Shown here one piece after another: positions 54,490 through 64,000 of a stretch of DNA of 64,000 bases. The translations under genes were made by a program, and so were the position numbers. The stretch covers positions 65,934,882 through 65,998,881 of the forward strand of contig NC_044549.1 of assembly GCF_007565055.1 (NCBI RefSeq), written 5' to 3'. The notes below the pieces were generated by a model. That model had not been told where the DNA came from. It did not search any database and saw nothing but the letters and a program-made list of their open reading frames with translations. Position 1 is the stretch's first letter; each line of letters begins with the position of its first letter. This DNA comes from Rhinopithecus roxellana (Eukaryota > Chordata > Mammalia > Primates > Cercopithecidae).

Positions 54490-56720
54490 CTATGATAGGT
54501 AATACATGAATATGCTTATGTGTATATGATAATATGCATATAATAATATACAGTACATAAAATAGTATGCATACATACTTCTGAGCTTATAGTTCTTAAA
54601 ATATGCCAAAGTAAAATAAAAGCTCATTGTTCATCTGGATCCATTATTTTTATTTATTTTTGACATGGCTTTTTAAATATGAGCAATTTGGATGAATGCA
54701 TTTTAGTTAGTAAGACTAGCTAATGTACAAAATTACTTTTAAAAGTAAAATAAAGCAATAAAAATAATTTATAAGTATTAAAATTCTCATAATTGGGTAA
54801 AGTTCAAATGAAGAAATTCAGTATTTTAAATTGGAACACTTTTAGAACAATATGTTCTCATCTCAGATGTTACACATTTCATTTTTTAAGAGGGAAAAAG
54901 AAAAAATGAGAAAAACAAACTCACAAATGCCATGGAATTATAAGTTAATAATGCTTGTTATGTTCTGTGCTTTTGAACTTCTAACTATTCCACCCAAATA
55001 GAACATGGCACCTCTCACTCTAGTGTGGTCTGAGGTAAGCCATGGAATCAGGTACCCTCAGAGGCCAGACACATCCTCAATCAATTACGGAGACCAACAA
55101 CCATTTTTCCTTTCAAATGAGCTTGAGAAGAATTGGGCTGTTTTCCCAAAATGGAGGAAGTAGATGAGAGCTGCTCATTCTCTGAAAAGGAATCATGTTA
55201 ATGAAATGACAAAGAGTACTTTGTTCATTTAAATACCATAAAGTCCATCCGAATTGGTAATAGAGTACATAATTGTCTCCTTTATATCTCAGTCAAATCT
55301 TTGCTAAGGGGCTGATCTCTTCAGCGCCCTTAATGAGAAAGAAAACTGGAAAGAACTCAGTTTCATGATATTTAAAACCCTTCCCCAGGGCACATGGGCT
55401 CCATAACAACCACAAAAATCCATTACTACATAAATATAATCTTTTGAATTTTAAGGCAAACAAATCGAAGTAACATATATCAGAAAAAAAGTACTGTGCT
55501 GCTAAAAAGAAAGTGATATTTAGATTTTATTTATTTGTGTTTTCCAATTACTTTGCAATGACTATGGATATTACTTGGTTAATTACTTTTTAATGACTGT
55601 GTTATTAATTCATAAAACTCTAAATAATGTTTGACTACATCTACGTCAATATAAATGCAAAAATAGAGGGAAAATAAAACATATCCATATTTCTGTATAT
55701 TGAAATTTTTCTTTCCATTTTTCTATATTTTGTACATTTTGCATGATAAACATAAATAGCTCTGATTTAATGTAATTTTAAATTCTATAATATCAATAAC
55801 ATTATTCGTTATAATATATACCAGAATAAAAATAAATCTTGTTTATTGGAATATTCCTAAGTGCTTGCTGTTTTATTATATCAAATGTGATTATTAGACT
55901 AGCAAAAGAAGGTTCATCCAGGTTATTTTTTTTTTTAATTATCTGACCACAGGATAAATGTGGCTCATGGAAATTAATTGGGAGCACCTGTTCCAAGGTA
56001 GCTTTCTGACAGAGGAACATCAATCTTCCCATTGCATGTAATTCTTCTTCTGAAGAGACAGAAAAAGTCTGTTTTTGGAAAAGTCAAGATATTTGGCCAT
56101 GGAACCAGACCTTTCTTTCCAACAGCCTCCGTTAGTGTTTCCAGCTTCATGTGACAAAGAGATGGGTCGATCAAAGTGTTTTTAAATGTGAGTCAATTGG
56201 GCGGCATTGTTGAAGAAATCCATTCAGAAACTGCAGGTGTATCCCTCCACATTTGAAGTGGGCCTGCGGGATTCAGATGTGATAATGGAAAAGTGGATAA
56301 ATGACAGCTCTGGGCATCAGTTTCAAGGAAGTGCCCAGCTGAATATAGAAATCAAATGGAAGAAAACAAATAACACTTTGTGGATCCTCTCCCCTCGAAA
56401 CTTGAATTGTTCCTTGCTCCTCTGTGCTTCCTGAAAGAAGACAAAAGGTCAACTGGTAACCTTTCATTGCTCTTAGAGCTGGATGACTTTCTTCTCAATT
56501 TATACAAACAAACTATAATCACACAGCTCTAAATGACTTGGTTAACAGTCCAAAAATACCTGGTTATTTCACTGATGCTGAATGATTCTCTATTCTTGTA
56601 TTCTTTTGAGATCATAGTAACTGATGAGTTTGGGAACTTACAGTTCTAGAATTGTTTCCTGTGACTGACCCAGTGGAACTAGAATATCTCAAAAGTATTC
56701 CTACTGCTCCATTCTATAAA
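54490..56720. other. Long unique non-coding stretch
   Basis: AT-rich, with no repeat recognised in about 2.2 kb. The part at 55970-56460 is less AT-biased and would be a fair place to look for a conserved non-coding element. ORFs there (55974-56174, 56207-56434) show no motif. Confidence 0.4.
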
Positions 56721-56723
56721 GTA

Positions 56724-57310
56724 CAATAGTTCCACCTTATCTGCAGTTTGGCTTACCCACCACCCAAAAAAAATTAAATGGAAAATTCTAGAAATAAACA
56801 ATTCATGAATTTTTAGCCATGTACCTTCTGAGTGACCTGAGGAAATCTCCTGTGCTCCTGCTCCACTTCGCCTTGGATACAAATCCTTCTTTTGTTCAGC
56901 ATATCCAAATTTTCTACTCACCCATTTGTTAGTCTCTTAATAGCCGGCTCAATTATCAGATGGACTGCTGTGGTATTGCAGTGCTTATGTTCGAGTAACT
57001 CTTCTTTTACTTCATCATGGCCTCAAAACAGAAGAGTAGTGATGCTGCTAATTTGGATATACCAAAGAGAAACTGTAAAATGCTTCCTTTTGGTGAAAAG
57101 GTGAAAGTTCTCCATTTAATAAGGTGAGAAAAAAATGGTATGCTGAGGTTTCTAAAATCTATGGTAAGAATGAATCTTCTACCTGTGAAATTGTGAAAAA
57201 GAAAAAAAAAAATTCATGCAAAGTATACATAGGGTTCTGTACTATTGGAGATTTAAGGCATCCGCTGAGGGTCTTGGAATATATCACCTTTGGGTTAAGG
57301 GGGACTACTG
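56724..57310 (+). mobile_element. Tigger (pogo-type) DNA transposon, internally deleted
   Basis: Terminal inverted repeats CAATAGTTCCACCTTATC (left) and, reverse-complemented from the right, CAGTAGTCCCCCTTAACC. TA dinucleotides flank it (56722-56723 and 57311-57312), as in Tc1/mariner-pogo insertion. At 587 bp it keeps both ends and the start of the transposase but has lost most of the coding region. Confidence 0.9.
57017..57211 (+). pseudogene. Tigger transposase N-terminus remnant
   Basis: Starting at the ATG at 57017 the frame gives a CENPB-type helix-turn-helix start, with GEKVKVLHLIR followed, after an in-frame stop, by YAEVSKIYGKNESS. Pogo-family transposases and CENPB share this DNA-binding fold. 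The DDE catalytic domain is absent through internal deletion, and there is a stop at about 57119, so it is dead. Confidence 0.8.
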
Positions 57311-57374
57311 TATGCTCTTGACTACCATGGTGGAATTATGCAAGTTCCCCTAGATTAAGGCATGTGTTGTAGGA

Positions 57375-57560
57375 TTAGGTCATAGAGACAGGTGGGCTCA
57401 AATACTGACTATTCCACTTAGTAGCTAAGTGATTGGGCTATTTATTTAAGTTTCCTCATCTGTTAATGAAGATAATAGCTCTCACCTCATAGGGTCATTG
57501 TGAAAATCAAATACCATATTGTTGATAAATCTCAGCATAAAATCAGTTTTTATTAATAAC
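57375..57560 (+). mobile_element. MIR SINE
   Basis: GTAGCTAAGTGATTGGGCTA, GTTTCCTCATCTGTTAATGA, CCTCATAGGGTCATTGTGAA: a MIR core with part of the tail. Confidence 0.85.
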
Positions 57561-57604
57561 TCTTTTATTATTGTTATTACAAGTTTTATCATATCATGAA
57601 TTCT

Positions 57605-57730
57605 TAACTTTGTTGAATATCAATTTTCTTGCCTGTAAAGTGGGAAAAATAACGATTTCCTCTTAGGTATGACAACCGAATGAGCTAACTCTGTAGATAC
57701 TAAGTACTTAAATGATAGCTGTTTTGTATA
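57605..57730 (+). mobile_element. MIR SINE
   Basis: TTTTCTTGCCTGTAAAGTGG, GGTATGACAACCGAATGAGC, ACTAAGTACTTAAATGATAG. A second, separate MIR core-to-tail directly after the first. Confidence 0.7.
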
Positions 57731-57734
57731 ACTA

Positions 57735-59300
57735 TTCTTTATTATCACTATTATTATTACTCGAGAACTTTCCAACTTCAGTGTTTCCCAACTTCAGTGT
57801 ATTCTGTCCTACATTTGTGTGGAAGGAATACAACACTGAATTTAAATAAATAGTGCTATACTTACATATGTATTTTATTAATAATAACCAGCAAAAGATA
57901 CTTGTGTTATACAACTTTCTTTTATACAATATTTATAAAATTAAAATTAATTATTTGGGGCAAAAAAAAAATAGACAAAACAATACCAGTGGTATGGGGA
58001 AATGGCAAAATGCACGTGTTTATTCATTAATTCAAGTAGCCCCCAAAGTGCTAGGCACTGTTTCAGTGCCATGTAACAGAACTTGCCTACCTGCCAGACA
58101 TATTTACTGCCCCCAAACTGAAAACCAGCGTTGAACATAATGGCATGCAATTGCCTTAACCTTCAAGTTGAGCTGTCTGTTTTATGGACTCAACAGCATG
58201 CATCTCGGTAACAAGGCTGAATATGGCTATAAGCAGATTCCCAACATCACATTCTAATAAAGATCAAAATGAGAGAACATAGCGATTATTCCTCAATTTT
58301 CTACATGCTAGTGTGATGGGAAAATGCAGACTATTTCAATGTAAAGAAATCAAACCAATCAATGTGCCTGAATTGCAGTTCTGATCTCTATATGAGGGAA
58401 GGGTTAGAAGATTATAGCATTTGACCAAGGGGCCATTATAACTTTTGTCACCAACACTGAGCCTGGATTAGTATCTAAAGGAAAAGTAAGAGTTAAGAGA
58501 AAAAGAAATGTTATTCTGATTTAGATGAAATGAATGAGTTTTATTAACGGAAAACAATAGCTGTGGGAGTAATAATGGCTTTTTTCTACATGTAAGGTAA
58601 ACCATAGCATATTTTTCATTAAGGAAATGAATTACCATTTCCTTCTATTACAAGAGTAAACAGGGAGGACATCATTTTGCACACTGTGAATAAACAAATA
58701 GATAAGAAATAAAGCAAAGTCTTCATGCCTTTCTCTTGCAAGCCCCTTTGTCTGAAACAGCACAACACAGCTTGTCTCATGCATGGTGACAAAGAAGCAG
58801 AAGGAAAGTCTTACCAAAAATGCAGACATCAGTTACAATGTCATTTGATCTTGTCCTTTGAGACATGCTTTTTTGAAATGCCTCTGCAGTTCAGCACTGC
58901 ATCAGCAAAACAAAGTCCATGAACACAAAAACCGAATCTATAACCATGCAGCTGTATGTGAAGCTGTGAAAAATGTCTAAATGTGTTCAAGAAACATTTT
59001 GATGTAAATTAACCTAAACTTCCTGTATGAATATTATCAATTATTTATGACATAAATTATGCAACAGAGCTGTCAGTGGGTACTTGATAGAATATACAGA
59101 ATGAAATACATATATATAATTACAGATATGCATATATGTTAACATATTCATGCATATACTTTTGTACACATATTCATGCATATAAATACCCAATCACATA
59201 AACATATATTCACATATATGCGTATATAACACAGTCATGTAATAAATATATATATATATATCCATGAATACACATATTTACACCTACATACACACATACA
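57735..59300. other. Mostly unique non-coding stretch
   Basis: A short L2-like tail may lie at 58015-58100 (minus; GTTTATTCATTAATTCAAGT, GTGCTAGGCACTGTTTCAG). The remainder is unrecognised. ORFs at 57853-58134 and 58632-58829 show no motif. Confidence 0.4.
59105..59300. repeat. AT-rich degenerate (ATATGC/ACATAT)n tract
   Basis: Repeated ATATAT, CATATG and ACATA words (TACATATATATAATTACAGA, ATATATATATATATCCATGA) with no fixed period. Confidence 0.85.
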
Positions 59301-59307
59301 TAAATGA

Positions 59308-59405
59308 GGCAAGGCGGTAGAATCAAAGAGCACTGAACCAACCATGCTTGGAAACCTGGATTCTAGCCCCTTCATGTGGGTCACTTACTCCTGCTTTCAG
59401 GACTT
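59308..59405 (+). mobile_element. MIR SINE head
   Basis: AATCAAAGAGCACTGAACCA, GGAAACCTGGATTCTAGCCC and GTGGGTCACTTACTC match the tRNA-like head and first core block of MIR. The 3' half is absent. Confidence 0.7.
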
Positions 59406-59995
59406 CTATTGCCTCAGTGTTTGGACCAATGTCCCATTTCAGTATAAAATTCTTTCATTCTGTATCCCCTCAGCCCCTGTCTTACCAGATGTGGTACAGA
59501 TGTCTTGTGTAGGATGAGCCAAGGTCATCAAGCTTGGGAACTTGTAAGTGTTGATTTGGAGGGGTGAGAAACGAATTCTTCCTAGCTCGCTTAGCTCCTA
59601 TTCACATATCAGACTTTCTCTGGGCTGTGCCTGCAGACTTTTGTTAATATCTCTTTGGATCTGTTCTCCTAAATGCTAGAAAAGTGATCCTGGTTCTTTC
59701 TGTGAATGAGTTCTTATCTGAGGGCTCACCCAGAAGTGAGCTACCAGCTCTCTTCACTTGAGAAGAGTGAATAGCTAATTATTTTATGACATAAAATAGA
59801 GTCAAAATTAAGTTACTATGTTTTTGTGCTATTTTTTAATTTTCACTATACTCTAAATGTTAACAGATGAAAGCCTAATTGGAATTTTCCAATGGAAGTC
59901 TCATTTTTCATAGCTCAGGCTGGGAACAAATGCCTCTATTTATGTGTTAACTTTTATTTGATGTTTTTTGTCATTGTGTTTATTACTTCTTTGGA
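59406..59995. other. Unique non-coding stretch
   Basis: Nothing recognised. Confidence 0.4.
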
Positions 59996-59999
59996 TATT

Positions 60000-60232
60000 A
60001 GTTAACATTTATTGAAGCCTTACTGTAAGGGAGCTGTCTATTTAATTATCTTATTTAATTTTCATAACTATCTATTATAATTATCCCAATTTTAGAGATG
60101 AGAAAAGTTAAGCACAGAGAAATTAATTAACTTGACTAAGGTCACACAGTTAGGTGTGCCAGAGCTGAAATTTGAATTTGAGTGGTCTGTCTCTAGAGTC
60201 TGTACTATTAACCAAGATACTCTACTGCCACC
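60000..60232 (-). mobile_element. MIR SINE, near full length
   Basis: AACATTTATTGAAGCCTTAC, ATCTTATTTAATTTTCATAA, CAATTTTAGAGATGAGAAAA, TTGACTAAGGTCACACAGTT and GGTCTGTCTCTAGAGTCTGT: the full antisense MIR order. Confidence 0.93.
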
Positions 60233-60344
60233 ATTGTAACGTTTGCCAGTAGGACTATTATAGGTACCAAAAAAAAATCCTATCTCAAACCCATATAGTA
60301 TATCCAAATATAAAGTCATCTTGTAATGTATGTCTACACATTGA

Positions 60345-60453
60345 GACTTCTTGACAAATACAGTAACTAGCAGTGTGACCTTGCAGAAATTATTAATTTT
60401 TTTTGCACTTTTTTCTTCAACTCTAAAATGGTTATGATAATAGTTGTTTACCT
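60345..60453 (+). mobile_element. MIR SINE, left part (split by LTR)
   Basis: CAGTAACTAGCAGTGTGACC and TCAACTCTAAAATGGTTATG are the MIR core. The tail continues at 61144. Confidence 0.85.
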
Positions 60454-61143
60454 TGTTGGGGCTCAGAAACCAATACCTCAAAATATGTTGCTCTGGCATG
60501 CCGAAGTATAGAAGCACCTTTAAGGTCTCCCTCTGACCTTCCTCTGCCTTCCTGTTCTCTGATCCTCTTTATTTCCCAAAAGGGACTTTCTCTGAAATTT
60601 CCCTATTTGGCTGAGAAAACTTCTTATAAATTAAAGGATGTTATCTTAAAACCCTCTTCTTAGGAATCTTATTAAATAACCAGGAAGGATTAATACTGGA
60701 GAAGAGGAGAGACTGGAAATTGTTACCACATGCAGACAGACTTTTCTTCTATTCTTCCAAGGGCAGTTGTGAGAAATTACTTGGAGAACTGTACTTGCAT
60801 AATAAGGCAACCTTTGTTCACAATGCAGTTCTGCCCCACACCCTTCTCTAACTTGTCCACAAGCCATTGTTTGTTCTTTGGTCTCATTCAGCATCCAAAG
60901 ATAATCTTTTATAAATCATTATCTTGTCCTTGGGTCTATTCATTCACTTTCCTCTCTCCAATGAAGAGGATATGTAAGCATCAATCATCTGGCCCTTTTT
61001 GAGTTTTTAATATTGTTTGGATGACTCCCATGCACGTAATAAATATGTCATGCTTGTCTCTTATCAAACTCTCTTTTGTTATAGGAGTTTTGGACATGAC
61101 CCTTTATGAGGAGAAAAGGGATCACCCCCTTTTTGCCCCTACA
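60454..61143 (+). mobile_element. LTR retrotransposon LTR (ERVL-type) inserted in a MIR
   Basis: A 690-bp block with TGTTGGGGCTCAGAAACCAA at the start and TTTTTGCCCCTACA at the end. It contains GCACGTAATAAATATGTCAT as a poly(A) region. It cleanly separates two halves of one MIR, which defines its borders well. Family name not assigned. ORFs at 60646-60894 and 60730-61002 are incidental. Confidence 0.75.
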
Positions 61144-61262
61144 ATCTTATACAGATGTTGTAAAGGTTATATGAGACAGTTTACATAAAATATTTAGTAC
61201 CTTGCCTAGCACATAGTTAGTGCTCAACTAAGGTGAGTTATTATTACTATTAGCAGTAGTGT
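61144..61262 (+). mobile_element. MIR SINE, right part (split by LTR)
   Basis: GATGTTGTAAAGGTTATATG, CCTTGCCTAGCACATAGTTA, GTGCTCAACTAAGGTGAGTT complete the MIR begun at 60345. Confidence 0.88.
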
Positions 61263-61392
61263 CATGCAGGAGATAATTTAGAATTTGTTATTAGAGAGAA
61301 CTGAATTTGAATCTTGGATTTGCCATCTATGTATTTCAGTTACCTCTTCAGCCTTGCTGGTATATTGCTACTTGTTTTGTGTGTTATTTTAT

Positions 61393-61470
61393 ATGCTTGT
61401 GTGTATATGTATACATACATGCTTGTGTGTATATGTATACATATATGCTTGTGTGTATATGTATATATAC
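61393..61470 (+). repeat. 26-bp minisatellite, three units
   Basis: Three consecutive copies beginning ATGCTTGTGTGTATATGTAT at 61393, 61419 and 61445, with few substitutions, followed by a (GT)n run at about 61471-61492. The ORFs at 61285-61571 and 61340-61579 are translations of the repeat. Confidence 0.95.
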
Positions 61471-61589
61471 GTGTGTGTCTGTGTGTGTGTGTAATACTTA
61501 CGGGGACAAGAGAGAGAGAAACATTAATATTGAATAACTTCTGGGAATTTCTTGTCTCACACTTAAAATGATAATCCAATTTACATGCA

Positions 61590-61985
61590 CATAATACATG
61601 GATGTAAATTTGTTGATCAGATTAATATTATAAGAGGGTAAAATAGGAAACAACTTAAATACTGAAAAATAAAAAATTATTTAAATGGGTGTTAATATAC
61701 CTGTATAACAAAAAGTTATACAAACATTAAAATTATGTTTAGGAGGAATATGTAATCTGAAAAATCTTTACAGCAGATTTTTAATTAAAGAAAAGAAAGC
61801 AGGCTACAGGGTAGGCTGTGAATCATAATTCCAAAGTAGAAGAAATGTGTACAAATAGACATAGATGAATATATGCAATAAGAAACACTCAGAATGAAAT
61901 GTTAACAGTGGGTATTTCTGCAAGTTGCCATTACCAGCAGTCTTTATTTTCTATGTTTACTTATGTGTTTGTGTGATTTGTGTAT
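61590..61985 (+). mobile_element. L1M/L1ME 3' region
   Basis: GGAAACAACTTAAATACTGA, AAAGAAAGCAGGCTACAGGG, AGAATGAAATGTTAACAGTG and TATTTTCTATGTTTACTTAT keep the order of an old L1M 3' UTR. Confidence 0.7.
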
Positions 61986-61989
61986 CACA

Positions 61990-62938
61990 TTAACATAGTT
62001 TATGTTTGAAATACTGCTACTAATAATAATGATAACTAATAGGTGTTATTTTATAAAGTAAAACAAAAACTCAGTGGTTTGGAGAAAAAAAATACCTAAT
62101 TACCTCCCTTTTCAATCCAGTCGTTCAGTTCTGCTCCAATCAGGCAAACCCACACAGAAACACATAGCCTATCATCCATCACCTCCATCTGCTTCTCCTT
62201 TTCTGTCTGCTTAGCCACATGCTTCTACTGAAGACTGTGTCTATGCCAATTTTCCAAAGCTTCTTCCATCTCAGGCCATTGCTGATACTTGACCTTTTAC
62301 TTTCCAATCTGTTCTTTCCATCACCAGTGTTTAATTTTTCTATCATGTGCATATAAATGATTATTAGCTTTCTGTTTCAGGAAAGAACTCCATCTCCTCT
62401 CATTTGTCTTACTCAAAGGTGACTCATAGAAAACTTGATACCAAGTTGTTGCTTCATGAACACTCAGGATTGGCCAGCTTCATTTCATGATCGGTCTAGG
62501 TTCCTTGCTCTAAATCTTCCATCAGATCAGAAACATGAAGGAAAGTGGAGCTTTAAGTTGCACAGTCTCCCCCTTATTGCTTGAATTTAATGCTGCCGTC
62601 ACACAACAGTGAATCTTTCACCTGGGGCAGAGAATAAGAATTAATGAACATTTGTAATCCAAAAATCAATGCTACCTCCACAATATATCTACTTGCAGTT
62701 GGGTCATTCTCTTTACCGGTTATGTTTTAAACATATTGGACACACAGTAACATGTGCCAGGCATGGATTATGATGGAATCTGTAACTGTTTTGAGAATGT
62801 GCTTTTTTTTTTTTTTTTTTCCTTTAAATAAGAATGCCAACTCCTGAAGCACAATAGCCAGTGGAAGTGGCAGAGTAGTCTAGCTGAGATCTCTGCATAT
62901 GAAGTCAGGCAAACTGGCTGTGAGACTTTTAGGGTATT
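61990..62938. other. Unique non-coding stretch
   Basis: No repeat recognised apart from a T-run at 62803-62820. Confidence 0.4.
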
Positions 62939-62944
62939 TGTTCC

Positions 62945-63678
62945 TGCTATAGTATGAATATTTGTTTTTTCCAAATCTTTTTTTTTTTTTTTTTTTTTTT
63001 TTTTGAGACAGAGTCTCGCTCTGTCACCCAGGCTGGAGCGCAGTGGCCAGATCTCAGCTCACTGCAAGCTCTGCCTCCAGGGTTTACGCCGTTCTCCTGC
63101 CTCAGCCTCTCGAGTAGCTGGGACTACAGGCGCCCGCCAGCTCGCCTGGCTAGTTTTTTGTATTTTTTGGTAGAGACGGGGTTTCACTGTGTTAGCCAGG
63201 ATGGTCTCGATCTCCTGACCTCGTGATCCGCCCGTCTCGGCCTCCCAAAGTGCTGGGATTACAGGCTTGAGCCACGGCGCCCGGCCTGTTTTCTCCAAAT
63301 CTTATACTGAAATTTGGTCCCCAGTGTTGTACGTGGGGCTTAACGGGAAGTGTTTGGGTCATGGGTGTGGATCCCTTATGAATAGATGAATGCCCACCCT
63401 GGAGGTGTGATGAGTGAGTTCTCAGTCTTAGTTACCATAAGAGCCTGTTGTTTAAAAGATCCTGTCACTTCTCCATGATCTCTCTTGCTTCCTCTCTCAG
63501 CGTGTGATCTCTGCACATGCCAGCTTCCCTTCACCTTCCACTCTGAATGGAAGCATCCTGAGCCTTTCACGAGATGCCAAATCTTCTAATCAGCAGAACT
63601 GTCAACCAAATAATTTTTTCTTTATAAATCATTCAGTCTCAGGTATTCCTTTATAGCAACACAAAATAAATTTAGACA
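62945..63678 (+). mobile_element. MST-type MaLR LTR interrupted by an AluYR
   Basis: Left part TGCTATAGTATGAATATTTG (62945). Right part GTGGGGCTTAACGGGAAGTG, TTTGGGTCATGGGTGTGGAT, GAACTGTCAACCAAATAATT, ATTCAGTCTCAGGTATTCCT, ending ATTTAGACA. The flanks GTTCC (62940-62944) and ATTCC (63679-63683) match in four of five bases. It is an old copy, like MSTC/MSTD in age. Confidence 0.85.
62979..63287 (-). mobile_element. AluYR-type Alu (Old World monkey lineage)
   Basis: Low-divergence antisense Alu with GGGTTTACGCCGTTCTCC, TGGCTAGTTTTTTGTATT, CCGCCCGTCTCGGCC and ACAGGCTTGAGCCACGGCGC. A 15-bp target duplication GTTTTTTCCAAATCT (62964-62978) / GTTTTCTCCAAATCT (63288-63302), with one mismatch, shows insertion into the MST LTR. 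Confidence 0.95.
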
Positions 63679-63823
63679 ATTCCTCTCTGATTTTTAACTT
63701 CTTCATCTCTAAAATGGAGATAATAACACATTCTTTAAGGTATCTTTTTAAAGCCCAAATGAAATAAGATTTAAAATACTTAGCAGAATGGCTGACATAA
63801 AACAGGATATTATTGATTATTAA

Positions 63824-64000
63824 TTGTTATAGTAGGCAGTGAGGTGGCCCCCACAAAAAGATATGTCCGTATTCTAATCCCCAGGATTTGTAACCATTAC
63901 TTTACATGGCAAAAGAATGACTATGTGTCTTATAGGGCAAAAGATGTTATTAATCTAAGGACCCTGAGAGGAGGAGCTATCCTGAATTATCCTAGTGCGA
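63824..64000 (+). mobile_element. MLT1 LTR, 5' part, runs off window
   Basis: TGTTATAGTAGGCAGTGAGG, CGTATTCTAATCCCCAGGAT, GTAACCATTACTTTACATGG and GTTATTAATCTAAGGACCCT are the first part of an MLT1-type LTR. It is cut by the window end. Confidence 0.85.

Noticed and set aside
55970..56460. Candidate exon or conserved element
   Set aside because: Composition is less AT-biased and has overlapping ORFs, but I see no protein motif or strong splice context. Only cross-species conservation could support it.
1..64000. CRISPR array, bacterial operon or phage
   Set aside because: No regularly spaced direct repeats, ribosome binding sites or dense ORFs. The repeat content is plainly primate.
1..64000. 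tRNA, rRNA, snRNA (U6, 7SK, Y RNA) genes or pseudogenes
   Set aside because: I looked for their characteristic box sequences by eye and found none outside the tRNA-like heads of MIRs and the Alu promoters. A covariance-model scan would be decisive.

Overview
The window is non-coding primate DNA, most likely from an Old World monkey (Cercopithecidae: macaque, baboon, guenon or relative). It is AT-rich and shows no recognisable protein-coding exon, tRNA, rRNA or small structured RNA. Alu and L1 elements place it in a primate. The two youngest-looking Alus (19357-19677 and 62979-63287) carry the head variant GGCTTGAGCCA plus GGGTTTACGCC- and GGCTAGTTTTT-type changes. As far as I recall these mark the cercopithecid AluYR lineage. 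A short L1 tail at 38529-38697 has a 3' end that also looks like the Old World monkey L1 lineage. The layout fits a gene desert or the interior of a very large intron.

Layout. 1-3070: a MER5-like fragment, then an L2 split first by a 130-bp hAT MITE and later by a 5'-inverted L1. 3070-8150: mostly unique DNA, one MIR, an ERV LTR on the minus strand (about 6690-7495) and an L2 tail. 8175-8886: two Alus serially inserted at one target site. 9000-21000: unique DNA with Alus, MIR/L2/L1M relics, an MLT1 LTR, an AluYR and a MIR split by an L1. 21026-23150: an MST/THE1-type MaLR provirus with both LTRs. 24474-25830: an Alu monomer and an L1M cluster. 27445-36750: an ERV1-like LTR, Alus, L1M and L2 relics, a perfect 14-bp hairpin, a MIR split by MER5A, and a MER30 with its target duplication. 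37200-44976: MLT1 LTRs, a 5'-inverted L1 tail, Alu-in-Alu, an Alu-in-LTR-in-Alu nest, an LTR holding two Alus, and a (GA)n array. 46420-46925: a long GT-rich degenerate repeat. 50311-54490: an Alu, a solo THE1/MST LTR with perfect target duplication, MIR, L2, an L1M with inverted 5' part and an ERV LTR. 56722-57312: an internally deleted Tigger. 57375-64000: MIRs, an LTR inserted in a MIR, minisatellites, L1M, an MST-like LTR carrying an AluYR, and the start of another MLT1 at the window edge.

No genes work together here. The biology is a layered record of retrotransposition and DNA transposition, readable through nesting and target-site duplications (TSDs). The items most worth checking are LTRs that still show promoter or poly(A) signals, the young AluYR and L1 insertions, the two small perfect hairpins, and the potentially Z-forming GT tract. 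I found no convincing undescribed molecular system. Subfamily names for repeats come from pattern recognition without a database search; boundaries without a stated TSD are approximate.
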